DNA from: Antilocapra americana
Lineage: Eukaryota; Chordata; Mammalia; Artiodactyla; Antilocapridae
Reading direction: 5' to 3'
Assembly (NCBI GenBank): GCA_007570785.1
Contig: ML661885.1
Span: 12,698,490 to 12,762,489, forward strand
Length of the DNA: 64,000 nucleotides
Part shown: in pieces, positions 60,101 through 63,659 of the stretch
Numbering within the stretch: position 1 is the first letter of the stretch
How the letters are laid out: every line of letters begins with the position of its first letter
Translations under genes and position numbers: made by a program
The notes under the pieces: generated by a model
The model's input: only the letters and a program-made list of their open reading frames with translations
Databases searched by the model: none
What the model was told of the DNA's origin: nothing

Positions 60101-62670
60101 GCCTGGGAGGTTCACCAGACCAAGCTCCCCCGTTCACTGGGCAAAAGGCAAAAGCAACCCAACAGGGTAAAGAAACTAGTGTCAGACTGGCTTCTGCCAA
60201 GTTATCAAAACAGTGTAGGAAACACGCAGTGATTTTACTTTTATACAGTGTTTACACTTTTCTAAGCAACTTCAAAATCTAAAGGGGAAGAATGACTGGG
60301 TGAATTCTTGGGAAACTTCGTGGGAATCTCAAACGTCTCTCACACTGCTTACTCTTCACCCGGACTCTTTCCCTTCAAGTTCAGGCCCTGATGTCTAACC
60401 AGCCCCCTCTTTCCCATCCAGCTGGATCTTTCATGTTGCTGAGCACAAGATCTGCCCCCATCACTGTCCATACCCGGTCCCACATGGACTTCTCTGCACC
60501 TGCTACCTCATCGTGAAGGTCAGGACTTCTCCCTGCCTCCCACCCATATGTACTCCTGCTCCAAGGCTTGAGGTCTTCTAGTTGTGTAACCAGCAACTCT
60601 AGGCATCCCACCACTGCTGCTTCTTACTGATTCCTCTTCCCTAAAACTTCACCAAAATTTTAAGTGTATAATCTGTAATTGGGCTGTATATTTTTTTTCT
60701 TCATGTATATTTCTTCATTAAGACTGAAATAATCTTGAGGATACACTGCTAATGTCATTTATTCCTTCTCAATGAAATACTGCTATACTATATCTTCTAT
60801 TTTCTTATCAATACTTAGGAACTTAATACCAATATATTAAATATATATATTAATTCAAGAAAAAGATGATGTAAGAGAAGAAAAATATCTTTTTTTTTAA
60901 AAAATGTTTGAGATGCATTAGGGAAACCAAATAGAGAAATAAAAAAAGGCCAGTCATAAGATACACAAAGCACTCTCAAAAGTCACTAGCTAGAAAACAT
61001 TTGAAGGACCAGTTAGGTCCCACAATGCTAATCCCATAGACACTGGGCTGCAGAAGCAGAAAGAAGGAAACAAATCCTGGACAGAAAAAGGAAATATCAA
61101 GTTAACTGCAATAAACTGTTTTACTGAAGGAACCACAGCTAGCTTTATATAGACATCTGAAAAGTTTATTTTACCATCAGTATTCTTAAAAGCTTATTTA
61201 CATAAAGGAGACTACATAGAGTAATCAAAGGAAAAAAAACCTCTTATTAACTCAGGTTAATAAGTAATTTGAAAGTATAAAAAAATACAATATAAAGTAA
61301 GGCAGAGAGCTCTTTAGACAAGTGAACAATAATAGTGAATTAATAAGTACAGGTCCTTTGAGGAAGCCATAAAATTACTGAAGAGATTTAAAAATACTAG
61401 TTATTTGAAATAAGAAATTCCATTTTCCTGTTCATTTACTAGAGAATATAATAAAAGGATCTCACATTTGCATTCCTGTTGCAGTCACTTTAAACAAAGG
61501 GTTATCCTTTTAAAAGAAAAGCTAGCCATAATTGAATGTGAAAGAGCCTTTTCCTATTTACTGTGGTGACAATGAGACCAGCTAGTATAAACAGTTTTAA
61601 GAAAAGGAACAAAAATACTTGCTAACTCAGGACTTGACTTTATTCTCTACTAAAATATGCACTTCTTTTCAGCCATGAAGATGTTCTTAGCATCATCAGC
61701 TTAAGTGAGAATATTAAAAAAGAGCACTTAGTGAGTACGGACAGTTACGCTCCCCAAGCAGCCACTGAGGTGGGCCCACGCAGTGCATCACCCACTTTAA
61801 AATATGGCCCTTCATAATCACGGACACTTTTGGACAGCATCTCCAGGTCAAGATGAGGAGGGCAGGAAGGGGCAGCAGTGGGTAGGGAAGGAGGCAGTGC
61901 AGGGCCATGTCACCTGCAGAGCCACTGAAGCGTCTGTGAAGCCAAAGAGCCCATTTCAGGCTTCCAGGCTGAGAGCATCCGAACCGCGACACGACACTTG
62001 TTCCTTCACAGTTTATTTTTAGAACGTCGTATACACCCACATCATACTCTTCACAAGCCGGGACTCAAAATAAACTCAATCTCAAGCTTCTTGTGACCTT
62101 CTACTTCTTAAGTGGTCATGGAGAAAAAGGACAAAACAGAGTCGGCTGGCACTGGATAGGGTGGGAGGCAACTGGGCACTGTCTTGAAAAAAGCCACTAA
62201 ACAAACCCCAAGAAAATAGTTGCCATATGACTGCTTTCCATCCGAAGTCCTTACACTTACTTTAAATATAGGGTCAAAATGATCATTCATAGACCAATAT
62301 CTACAAATGGCCTTTTCTCCATGACCTCTAAGCTTAAAACATTTAACACAAGCATCTCTTCAAACACTACCGTTACTGTTATCCCCGACTGACATAAAAG
62401 AGTTCTGTTTCACCTTCCTCTGGCCAAGAGGCCGTGTGGGTGGGTGGGGTGGGGTGGGGTGGTGAGCAGAGACCCGGAGGCCATTCATTTACCTATGGAC
62501 TTTGGCAGCAGGTTTTTGACGAATTCAGTGTGGTCCCCAACGTGCAGAACGCTATAGACACTTTTGTTCATCAGCTCTTCCTGGTTATACCTTAGGTACT
62601 GTGTCACATTCTCTGAAACAAACACAACGTTGCCTTCCAGGTTCACTACAAAGAAGAACCCATCAAGGGC
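10344..62670 (-). CDS. NCOA2: NCOA2 (TIF2/GRIP1/SRC-2), 3' three-quarters of the coding region, 18 exons
   Basis: Nuclear receptor coactivator 2 is a p160 coactivator. It binds ligand-activated nuclear receptors through LXXLL helices and recruits CBP/p300 and arginine methyltransferases to chromatin. Reading right to left, 18 exons join in phase: 62493-62670, 59948-60136, 57051-57152, 56634-56777, 52922-53069, 49634-50903, 42691-42901, 40242-40448, 37246-37461, 34047-34176, 24661-24826, 21650-21928, 20731-20808, 18849-19086, 16501-16678, 15497-15695, 11396-11485 and 10344-10355. The sum is 4,035 nt, giving 1,344 residues plus stop, one more than I expect for the same part of the 1,464-residue human protein. 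NR boxes LLQLL, LHRLL and LRYLL identify NCOA2 rather than NCOA1 or NCOA3. Every junction is GT-AG and no exon is disrupted, so this is the functional gene and not a processed copy. The bHLH exons are outside the window. Confidence 0.97.
10850..10929 (-). repeat. SINE head plus flank resembling 2033-2106
   Basis: GAACCACCAAGGAGGTCC (SINE head) is followed by CTAGATCTTCTGAATGCC and GAGCCTTCCCCT, nearly matching the sequence at 2045-2106, including about 60 nt outside the SINE. Confidence 0.7.
11212..11296 (-). repeat. CHR-type tRNA-Glu SINE, internally deleted
   Basis: Antisense copy, short, with head GGACCGCTGGGGAAGTCC. The central part of the tRNA region is missing. Confidence 0.75.
11396..11485 (-). 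CDS. NCOA2: NCOA2 penultimate exon (probable exon 22), 30 codons
   Basis: 90 nt, phase 0 to phase 0, acceptor AG 11486-11487, donor GT 11394-11395. It encodes [20 protein letters not shown] followed by [10 protein letters not shown], about residues 1433-1462. MIKQEGD is a conserved C-terminal sumoylation-like motif of p160 proteins. It lies 4.0 kb from the preceding exon, with a BovB LINE filling most of that intron. The human version I recall reads NLFPNQ and GDTTR at the variable positions. Confidence 0.95.
11683..11907 (-). mobile_element. Bov-tA SINE
   Basis: Antisense body and head, about 200 nt from the penultimate NCOA2 exon. Confidence 0.88.
12537..12676 (+). mobile_element. Bov-A SINE nested in BovB, with CAG tail and 9-bp target-site duplication
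   Basis: AGTCATCAT flanks the insert at 12528-12536 and 12677-12685. Removing one copy restores a continuous BovB sequence. The tail is a run of CAG units at about 12656-12676. Confidence 0.93.
12886..12897 (-). other. BovB YADD catalytic motif
   Basis: Codes for YADD in the context RYADDT on the minus strand, in a different frame block from the open stretch at 13069-13518. Confidence 0.85.
13069..13518 (-). pseudogene. BovB reverse transcriptase fragment (N-terminal half)
   Basis: A 149-codon open stretch with [15 protein letters not shown], the [18 protein letters not shown] block and motif [14 protein letters not shown], all typical of RTE-type reverse transcriptase. Real copies are about seven times longer with endonuclease. 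The frame is lost on both sides, so this is a relic. Confidence 0.9.
14765..14933 (+). mobile_element. Inverted 5' segment of the BovB
   Basis: Contains GGAACTTGGAGTGTTAGGTCC and AAAATGGACTGGAATGTGTG, which are sense-strand BovB endonuclease-start sequence, here on the plus strand, while the rest of the element is on the minus strand. Junction near 14764. Confidence 0.85.
15003..15113 (-). repeat. CHR-type tRNA-Glu SINE
   Basis: Antisense copy with head GGATTGCCAGGGAGCTCCC. Confidence 0.8.
15497..15695 (-). CDS. NCOA2: NCOA2 exon (probable exon 21): AD2
   Basis: 199 nt, phase 2 in and phase 0 out, acceptor AG 15696-15697, donor GT 15495-15496. It encodes about residues 1366-1432: [19 protein letters not shown], then [19 protein letters not shown] and [20 protein letters not shown]. 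Asn/Met/Ser/Thr-rich, part of AD2. A longer open frame runs past the donor into the intron and is not coding after the GT. Confidence 0.96.
15987..16204 (+). mobile_element. Bov-tA SINE
   Basis: tRNA head and Bov-A body in sense, about 300 nt from NCOA2 exon 16501-16678 on its downstream side. Confidence 0.9.
16501..16678 (-). CDS. NCOA2: NCOA2 exon (probable exon 20): AD2
   Basis: 178 nt, phase 1 in and phase 2 out, acceptor AG 16679-16680, donor GT 16499-16500. It encodes about residues 1307-1366: [19 protein letters not shown], then [17 protein letters not shown] and [19 protein letters not shown]. It is more divergent from the human protein I remember than neighbouring exons (for example FPGAAAP for FTGATTP, and SMGAN for NMGGN). 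It is flanked by oppositely oriented Bov-tA SINEs. Confidence 0.94.
16812..16912 (+). repeat. Ruminant interspersed repeat tail (L1-type 3' end, family uncertain)
   Basis: CTATGGCTAATTCATGTTGA through GTAAAGCAATTATCCTTCAA and an A-rich tail. I recognise this as a common ruminant repeat end but am unsure of its family. Confidence 0.5.
17317..17445 (+). repeat. CHR-type tRNA-Glu SINE
   Basis: Sense copy: AATTCCCTGGCAGTCCAGTG, a B-box-like GGGTTCGATCC, and an A-rich tail. Confidence 0.88.
17486..17575. repeat. Degenerate tandem repeat, about 3 units
   Basis: Three related units of the form TTGTACAGTATACAAGATTA, TTGTACACTATATAAAATTA and TTGCACTATACAAGATTA, unevenly spaced. Confidence 0.6.
18197..18401 (-). 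mobile_element. Bov-tA SINE
   Basis: Antisense body and head. It is the upstream member of an inverted SINE pair around exon 16501-16678. Confidence 0.9.
18849..19086 (-). CDS. NCOA2: NCOA2 exon (probable exon 19): Gln/His-rich AD2 region
   Basis: 238 nt, phase 0 in and phase 1 out, acceptor AG 19087-19088, donor GT 18847-18848. It encodes about residues 1228-1307: [20 protein letters not shown], then [15 protein letters not shown] and [20 protein letters not shown]. The tract [10 protein letters not shown] seems to carry one more residue than the human form I recall (MHQQQQVQQ), which would explain the single extra codon in the total. This region belongs to AD2, which recruits arginine methyltransferases such as CARM1. 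Confidence 0.96.
19087..20730 (-). other. NCOA2: NCOA2 intron, 1,644 nt
   Basis: Contains the Bov-tA at 20280-20488 and a G/A-rich stretch near 19530-19610. Nothing else is recognised. Confidence 0.9.
20280..20488 (-). mobile_element. Bov-tA SINE
   Basis: Antisense body and head, 240 nt downstream of the 26-codon NCOA2 exon. Confidence 0.9.
20731..20808 (-). CDS. NCOA2: NCOA2 small exon (probable exon 18), 26 codons
   Basis: 78 nt, phase 0 to phase 0, acceptor AG 20809-20810, donor GT 20729-20730. It encodes 26 residues, [15 protein letters not shown] followed by [11 protein letters not shown], about residues 1202-1227. It is the smallest internal exon in the window and a symmetric cassette candidate. 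It was found by phase matching between the flanking exons and by agreement with the known protein. Confidence 0.95.
21270..21425 (+). repeat. MIR SINE fragment
   Basis: CCCCATTTTATAGATG and AACACTGAGGCTTGGAGAACTC match the core of the ancient mammalian MIR family. Confidence 0.6.
21650..21928 (-). CDS. NCOA2: NCOA2 exon (probable exon 17): Gln-rich region
   Basis: 279 nt (93 codons), phase 0 to phase 0, acceptor AG 21929-21930, donor GT 21648-21649. It encodes about residues 1109-1201: [18 protein letters not shown], then [19 protein letters not shown] and [14 protein letters not shown]. Disordered Gln-rich activation region. Both borders are phase 0, so exon skipping would keep the frame. 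Two antisense-frame and extended frames here are shadows. Confidence 0.96.
22561..22737 (-). repeat. CHR-type SINE with 16-bp target-site duplication
   Basis: T-tail at the low end, head GGACCCCCAGGGAAGT at the high end. CCACCATCTTGTTTCC at 22545-22560 and CCACCATCTTATTTCC at 22738-22753 bracket it with one mismatch. Confidence 0.92.
22754..24086. other. NCOA2 intron sequence, nothing recognised
   Basis: Within the 21929-24660 intron. No supported repeat or exon. Confidence 0.6.
24087..24184 (+). mobile_element. Bov-tA SINE head, 3'-truncated
   Basis: tRNA-derived head through TTGGGAAGATCCCCTGGAG only. The Bov-A body is absent. Confidence 0.85.
24661..24826 (-). CDS. NCOA2: NCOA2 exon (probable exon 16): AD1, CBP/p300-binding domain
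   Basis: 166 nt, phase 2 in and phase 0 out, acceptor AG 24827-24828, donor GT 24659-24660. It encodes about residues 1053-1108. The helical block [20 protein letters not shown] followed by [10 protein letters not shown] is activation domain 1, which folds on binding the nuclear coactivator binding domain of CBP/p300. One exon carries almost the whole domain, so its loss would uncouple the protein from CBP. Confidence 0.97.
24993..25220 (+). mobile_element. Bov-tA SINE with 12-bp target-site duplication and internal palindrome
   Basis: AACAGAGATAGG occurs at 24981-24992 and 25221-25232. The body holds a 12-bp perfect inverted repeat at 25140-25165. The tail is a CAA run. Confidence 0.93.
25425..25506. 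repeat. AT-rich tandem repeat, 32-bp period
   Basis: About 2.5 units of a TATTATATAATATAGCATAT-type sequence, with TAGCATAT recurring at 25451 and 25483. Confidence 0.85.
25507..26005. other. NCOA2 intron sequence, nothing recognised
   Basis: No supported feature within the 9.2-kb intron here. Confidence 0.55.
26021..26348 (+). mobile_element. Bov-tA SINE with duplicated tRNA head, single target-site duplication
   Basis: Two tRNA heads follow one another: 26021-26132 (head plus the start of Bov-A) and 26143-26348 (head plus full Bov-A). GCACCCTCATTCTTA at 26006-26020 and GCACCCTCGTTCTCA at 26349-26363 flank the whole unit. Confidence 0.9.
26364..28339. other. NCOA2 intron sequence, nothing recognised
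   Basis: No ruminant SINE or coding exon could be supported. Open frames at 27390-27812 and elsewhere show no recognisable protein. Confidence 0.55.
28340..28665 (-). mobile_element. L1 LINE 3' end fragment
   Basis: Plus-strand segments GGTTATCCATTTTAAATATA, CATCCCAAACTCCCTAACTA and ACCATAAGTTTGTTCTCTAA are the antisense of a common mammalian L1 3' region. Confidence 0.75.
28939..28978. repeat. Two adjacent short palindromes
   Basis: A 10-bp perfect stem with a 5-nt loop (28939-28963, TTCTTTCACA arms), then CTTTCATGAAAG (28967-28978). Confidence 0.85.
29665..29792 (-). repeat. CHR-type tRNA-Glu SINE
   Basis: Antisense copy with head CACTTGACTGTCAGGGAGGT. Confidence 0.8.
30643..31227 (+). 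pseudogene. BovB reverse transcriptase fragment with YADD
   Basis: A 194-codon open stretch. It shows [19 protein letters not shown], motif [14 protein letters not shown], the [20 protein letters not shown] block and the catalytic YADD (coded at 31135-31146). The domain is cut at its N-terminus by 5' truncation and ends in a frame loss near 31227, so it is a relic. Its ATG start lies in flanking sequence. Confidence 0.92.
30670..31915 (+). mobile_element. BovB LINE, 5'-truncated, reverse transcriptase and 3' end
   Basis: Sense BovB starting inside the reverse transcriptase domain and reaching the 3' end (GGTCGCAAAGAGTTGGACAC). It is antisense to NCOA2 in the 9.2-kb intron. It holds two open stretches separated by a frameshift near 31220-31400. 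Confidence 0.93.
31402..31773 (+). pseudogene. BovB ORF C-terminal fragment
   Basis: A 123-codon open stretch with [17 protein letters not shown] and [19 protein letters not shown], which is the RTE-type C-terminal region after the reverse transcriptase. It is separated from the YADD stretch by a frame break. Confidence 0.85.
31916..32559. other. NCOA2 intron sequence with a GT run
   Basis: No gene recognised. A TG dinucleotide run at about 32440-32457 leads into a run of G. Confidence 0.6.
32560..33290 (+). mobile_element. Old L1/HAL1-type LINE fragment
   Basis: A-rich sequence with GCCAGAATCCCAGAGAGAAA and AGATAATGGCTAAAATTTCT, which resembles the ORF1 region of old mammalian L1/HAL1 elements in sense. 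Diverged, boundaries approximate. Confidence 0.5.
33597..33720 (-). repeat. CHR-type tRNA-Glu SINE
   Basis: Antisense copy with head GGACCCCCAAGCAAGTCCC. AATGATA-like sequence on both sides may be its target-site duplication. Confidence 0.82.
34047..34176 (-). CDS. NCOA2: NCOA2 exon (probable exon 15)
   Basis: 130 nt, phase 1 in and phase 2 out, acceptor AG 34177-34178, donor GT 34045-34046. It encodes about residues 1010-1053, [20 protein letters not shown] then [18 protein letters not shown] and ASQNR. The exon leads directly into AD1 and is separated from it by the 9.2-kb intron, the largest in the window. Confidence 0.96.
34427..34548 (-). mobile_element. Bov-A SINE, headless
   Basis: Antisense Bov-A monomer (GTCATGTCTGACTCTGTGCA through GAATACTGGAGTGGGTTGCC) with no tRNA head. 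Confidence 0.87.
34695..35092 (-). mobile_element. Old L1 (L1M-type) 3' fragment
   Basis: ATTGAGATATAATTGACACA, TAAGGTGTACAGCACCATGA and CCTCTAGTAACCACAAATCT are antisense L1M 3' UTR landmarks. Confidence 0.7.
35093..35882. other. NCOA2 intron sequence, nothing recognised
   Basis: No supported feature. Confidence 0.55.
35890..36098 (+). mobile_element. Bov-tA SINE
   Basis: Sense head and body. CTGCACT flanks at 35883-35889 and 36099-36105. Confidence 0.9.
36224..36505 (-). mobile_element. Old L1 (L1M-type) 3' fragment
   Basis: Antisense landmarks TTATTGAGATATAACTGACA, AGCTGTACAACCATCACAAT and GATTTGCCTGTTTGGGACAT. Confidence 0.7.
36631..36839 (-). mobile_element. Bov-tA SINE with 10-bp target-site duplication
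   Basis: AGTCTAGGGT occurs at 36621-36630 and 36840-36849. It lies about 400 nt downstream (transcript sense) of exon 37246-37461. Confidence 0.94.
37246..37461 (-). CDS. NCOA2: NCOA2 exon (probable exon 14)
   Basis: 216 nt, phase 1 to phase 1, acceptor AG 37462-37463, donor GT 37244-37245. It encodes about residues 938-1010: [20 protein letters not shown], then [20 protein letters not shown] and a segment ending QVMNMG. Disordered Pro/Ser/Met/Gln-rich linker between the receptor interaction domain and AD1. Opposite-strand open frames over this exon are shadows of its GC content. Confidence 0.96.
37462..39723. other. NCOA2 intron sequence, nothing recognised
   Basis: No supported repeat or gene apart from a T-run near 38725. 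The frames at 37956-38298 and 39263-39544 show no known protein. Confidence 0.55.
39734..39884 (+). mobile_element. Bov-A SINE, partial head, 10-bp target-site duplication
   Basis: TGGGGTTATC at 39724-39733 and 39885-39894. The insert begins in the last part of the tRNA-derived head and runs to the Bov-A end, so it is a 5'-truncated retroposition. Confidence 0.93.
40242..40448 (-). CDS. NCOA2: NCOA2 exon (probable exon 13)
   Basis: 207 nt, phase 1 to phase 1, acceptor AG 40449-40450, donor GT 40240-40241. It encodes about residues 869-938: [18 protein letters not shown], then [19 protein letters not shown] and a Gly/Met/Asn-rich tail [20 protein letters not shown]. Low-complexity, disordered activation-region linker. 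By my count this corresponds to the exon at which oncogenic NCOA2 fusions such as HEY1-NCOA2 commonly begin in human. Confidence 0.96.
40449..42690 (-). other. NCOA2: NCOA2 intron (probable intron 12), 2,242 nt
   Basis: AT-rich, with a single CHR-type SINE at 41956-42085. Nothing else recognised. It corresponds by position to the human intron where fusion breakpoints cluster. Confidence 0.85.
41956..42085 (+). repeat. CHR-type tRNA-Glu SINE
   Basis: Sense copy: GGGAATTCCCTGGTGGCCTG, GAACCGAGATCCTGCAAGCT, and an A-rich tail. Confidence 0.88.
42691..42901 (-). CDS. NCOA2: NCOA2 exon (probable exon 12): auxiliary amphipathic helices
   Basis: 211 nt, phase 0 in and phase 1 out, acceptor AG 42902-42903, donor GT 42689-42690. 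It encodes about residues 799-869, starting [19 protein letters not shown] and later [16 protein letters not shown]. Both segments are Leu/Ile-rich short helices downstream of the canonical LXXLL boxes. No true LXXLL is present in them. It ends TAMRIPQS, where I remember ALRISQS in human. Confidence 0.96.
42902..48640 (-). other. NCOA2: Long intronic stretch without recognised repeats
   Basis: Most of the 6.7-kb intron. AT-rich, no ruminant SINE or BovB over about 5.7 kb, the longest such gap outside the 3' UTR. Holds a short CAAAC-type run at about 44549-44573 and short CA and GT runs near 45463 and 47070. Confidence 0.6.
44549..44573 (+). repeat. ACCAA pentanucleotide run
   Basis: About five units of the pentanucleotide AACCA/ACCAA in tandem. 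Confidence 0.9.
48645..48960 (+). mobile_element. DNA transposon relic (hAT-like, uncertain)
   Basis: CCAGGGGTTGGTAAACC at one end, then AAAGTTTGATTGAAACACAG and GGCAGAGCTGAATAGCCGTG, then CATTTGGCCCTTCACA. This resembles a widespread mammalian non-autonomous DNA transposon. Family not certain. Confidence 0.5.
48985..49440 (+). mobile_element. BovB LINE 3' end fragment
   Basis: Sense copy from GGTTTTCCAGTAGTCATGTA to the GAACAAC tail, ending about 190 nt downstream of the NR-box exon donor. It contains stops and frameshifts. Confidence 0.9.
49634..50903 (-). CDS. NCOA2: NCOA2 large exon (probable exon 11): nuclear receptor interaction domain
   Basis: 1,270 nt, phase 2 in and phase 0 out, acceptor AG 50904-50905, donor GT 49632-49633. 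It encodes about residues 375-798, a Ser/Pro/Gly-rich disordered region followed by the receptor interaction domain. Three LXXLL boxes are visible: LLQLL (coded at 50093-50107), LHRLL (49946-49960) and LRYLL (49781-49795). Each forms a short amphipathic helix that docks on a ligand-bound nuclear receptor AF-2 surface. A sumoylation-like IKQEP follows box 2. The frame is open across the exon with no stop. The ATG at 50884 is internal and not a start. Confidence 0.98.
49781..49795 (-). other. NCOA2: NR box 3 (LRYLL)
   Basis: Codes for LRYLL in the context [13 protein letters not shown]. The LLRYLL core is characteristic of p160 coactivators and favoured by glucocorticoid and androgen receptors. 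Confidence 0.96.
49946..49960 (-). other. NCOA2: NR box 2 (LHRLL)
   Basis: Codes for LHRLL in the context [12 protein letters not shown]. This is the motif usually co-crystallised with receptor ligand-binding domains. Confidence 0.96.
50093..50107 (-). other. NCOA2: NR box 1 (LLQLL)
   Basis: Codes for LLQLL in the context [10 protein letters not shown], the first LXXLL receptor-binding motif of NCOA2. Confidence 0.95.
50904..52365. other. NCOA2 intron sequence, nothing recognised
   Basis: Part of the 2.0-kb intron between the PAS-B end exon and the large exon. No supported feature. Confidence 0.6.
52366..52508 (+). repeat. CHR-type tRNA-Glu SINE
   Basis: Well-preserved sense copy: A-box region TGGTCTAGTGG, B box GGGTTCGATCCC, then AACTAAGATCCCACAAGC and an A/T-rich tail. 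Confidence 0.92.
52672..52788 (-). repeat. CHR-type tRNA-Glu SINE
   Basis: Antisense copy with head GGACCACCAGGGAAGTCCC, inverted relative to the one at 52366-52508 and 163 nt from it. Confidence 0.88.
52922..53069 (-). CDS. NCOA2: NCOA2 exon (probable exon 10): end of PAS-B
   Basis: 148 nt, phase 1 in and phase 2 out, acceptor AG 53070-53071, donor GT 52920-52921. It encodes [20 protein letters not shown], then [20 protein letters not shown] and [10 protein letters not shown], about residues 326-375. [15 protein letters not shown] is the typical C-terminal PAS-B strand pair. From memory the human protein has M rather than V in LHVLHR, a conservative difference. An inverted pair of SINEs lies 130-560 nt downstream of its donor. 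Confidence 0.96.
53070..54065. other. NCOA2 intron sequence, nothing recognised
   Basis: AT-rich, no supported feature. Confidence 0.55.
54066..54108 (+). repeat. AC dinucleotide microsatellite
   Basis: 21.5 uninterrupted AC units, expected to be length-polymorphic. Confidence 0.98.
55040..55510 (+). mobile_element. BovB LINE 3' end with internal 109-bp duplication
   Basis: Sense copy from TGTGGTGCTGGAGAAGACTC to a CAA tail. The stretch 55275-55383 is repeated exactly at 55384-55492. Confidence 0.92.
55275..55492 (+). repeat. Perfect 109-bp tandem duplication
   Basis: Two adjacent copies, 55275-55383 and 55384-55492, identical on inspection. Both start GCATCACTGACTCGATGG. GCA also follows the second copy, which indicates microhomology at the junction. 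Confidence 0.95.
56080..56230 (+). repeat. Possible MIR SINE fragment
   Basis: AACTGTATGACCCCAAACAAGTCACTTCATCTC resembles, over short blocks, the MIR core (tgtgaccttgggcaagtcac). Confidence 0.4.
56634..56777 (-). CDS. NCOA2: NCOA2 exon (probable exon 9): PAS-B
   Basis: 144 nt, phase 1 to phase 1, acceptor AG 56778-56779, donor GT 56632-56633. It encodes about residues 278-326, with [20 protein letters not shown], then [19 protein letters not shown] and YAKRHHHE. This is the first half of the PAS-B domain. The intron upstream, 56778-57050, is only 273 nt, the shortest in the window. Confidence 0.96.
57051..57152 (-). CDS. NCOA2: NCOA2 exon (probable exon 8): linker into PAS-B
   Basis: 102 nt, phase 1 to phase 1, acceptor AG 57153-57154, donor GT 57049-57050. 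It encodes [18 protein letters not shown] followed by [17 protein letters not shown], about residues 244-278. The CLICVARR strand closes PAS-A, and the [13 protein letters not shown] segment leads into PAS-B. It is too short to stand out as an open reading frame and was found by splice-phase matching to its neighbours. Confidence 0.95.
57985..58215 (+). repeat. MIR SINE
   Basis: GAGCACTTACTATGAGACAG, AATCCTCTTAACAACTCTGA and GTAACTTGCCCAACATCACA are MIR landmarks in order. Confidence 0.75.
58868..59070 (+). mobile_element. hAT (MER1-like) DNA transposon relic
   Basis: CACCTTTTCGGCACCAGGGA, CTGGGATGATTTAAGCACAT and the ATTTATTGAGCACTTCATTT block. Same family and orientation as 775-955. Confidence 0.6.
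59119..59234 (+). mobile_element. Bov-tA SINE head, 3'-truncated
   Basis: Head GGCTTCCGAGGTGGCTCAG through CCACTCCAGCATT, then a T-run. The Bov-A body is missing. Confidence 0.85.
59948..60136 (-). CDS. NCOA2: NCOA2 exon (probable exon 7): PAS-A core to inter-PAS linker
   Basis: 189 nt, phase 1 to phase 1, acceptor AG 60137-60138, donor GT 59946-59947. It encodes about residues 181-244: [20 protein letters not shown], then an acidic and basic linker ending SIKEEGE. The [10 protein letters not shown] stretch is a PAS-A strand. An open frame runs past the donor into the intron, but the spliced product joins to [12 protein letters not shown] in the next exon. As a phase 1-1 exon it could be skipped without a frameshift. 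Confidence 0.96.
60137..62492 (-). other. NCOA2: NCOA2 intron, 2,356 nt
   Basis: Intron between the two PAS-A exons. I recognise no ruminant SINE or LINE here. Most of it is AT-rich unique-looking sequence. The stretch at about 60350-60640 is more C-rich and may be an old, decayed repeat, but I could not place it in a family. Confidence 0.85.
62430..62461 (+). repeat. G-rich GGGGT/GGGT repeat
   Basis: Several GGGT and GGGGT units in tandem on the plus strand (C-rich in the NCOA2 transcript), just downstream of the PAS-A exon donor. Confidence 0.9.
62493..62670 (-). CDS. NCOA2: NCOA2 exon (probable exon 6): start of PAS-A
   Basis: The first NCOA2 exon visible in the window is 178 nt, phase 0 in and phase 1 out. 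The acceptor AG is at 62671-62672 and the donor GT at 62491-62492. It encodes about residues 122-181, opening [20 protein letters not shown] and ending at LLPKSI, the first part of the PAS-A fold. PAS-A follows the bHLH region in p160 coactivators. The preceding coding exon was not found between here and the right edge, so it lies beyond 64000. A C-rich tract in the transcript (G-rich on the plus strand, about 62430-62461) starts some 30 nt past the donor. Confidence 0.96.
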
Positions 62671-63384
62671 CTACGGGAAGAGGCACAAACTGTGTTAGAA
62701 AGACTGCAGTGGAAGGTCACGTGCAACTGTTAAGGAGGGAACAGTCCTTTTAAGGGAAACATGATTCACTCACGGAGAAGAAAAGTGATCTCTCTCTCAC
62801 CTCTCCTCGCATTCAGAAACAACGAACACATTTTTCTCGGTGAGATGATCCCAAGAAAGTGGGACAGTGCCTGTATCAGGGTGTCTTGTCATAAACTAAA
62901 TGACAAACACTCACCCTGTTACTTTATCAGGAGATAATTACTGCCACGTTAAGAGTATGCAGGCGTTTATCTGTATTTTCCAAATGAGATAGATGTACTC
63001 CGCAAGGCGGGGAACAACTTGTATGCTACTGATTCAGTTCAGAGCTATTACTTTTCTTTGGTATAGCTCCTCATGGAATATAATGCGAGGGAGAAGTCAC
63101 TGATAATTTCCCACAGTTTAAGGATAAATGCCAAGGGAAAAAAAAAATCAGAGAATTTTGCTAAGCTGCCAAGTCTTAAATGAAAAGAACTGAAAATGAT
63201 CTCAGACCTTTTTAAGCAACGTCAATCTTTAACGTCTGGTGTCAGTGGGGGAAGGTTCTGGGAAGTGTTGTCTCTGATGTGACAAACCCGTCTTCCTAGG
63301 GACCTCAGGCTGAGACTACACAGGGCCTTGGGGTTTAGGTTTCTAACAGTGAGGGAAAGAAAGTTAACTAATTGTGCCTGGCTG
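62671..63384 (-). other. NCOA2: NCOA2 intron sequence upstream of the first visible exon
   Basis: Intron reaching beyond the right edge. No exon or repeat recognised in this part. Confidence 0.7.
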
Positions 63385-63487
63385 TCCAGTATTCTTGCCT
63401 GAAGAAACCCATGGACAGAGGAGCCCAGTGGGCTGCTGTCTATGGGGTCGCACAGAGTCGGACACGACTGCAGCGACTTAGCAGCAG
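63385..63487 (+). mobile_element. Bov-A SINE fragment
   Basis: CCAGTATTCTTGCCTGAAGA through GTCGGACACGACTGCAGCGA, headless, with a short GCAG tail. Confidence 0.88.
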
Positions 63488-63659
63488 GAGTATTTCTTTA
63501 TTCTCCAAGTTGTTAAGATGTAGGTTGCTAAATCACCCGGAGAGGAGGAGTATTTTTCCTGTGATGGGTGCACAGTTCACTTTGCTATCATTCTGAAACA
63601 GATTAGTGAAGGAGATGAAGGGCTGAGGATCATTTCAAGAAATAATAGTAGATATAGAC

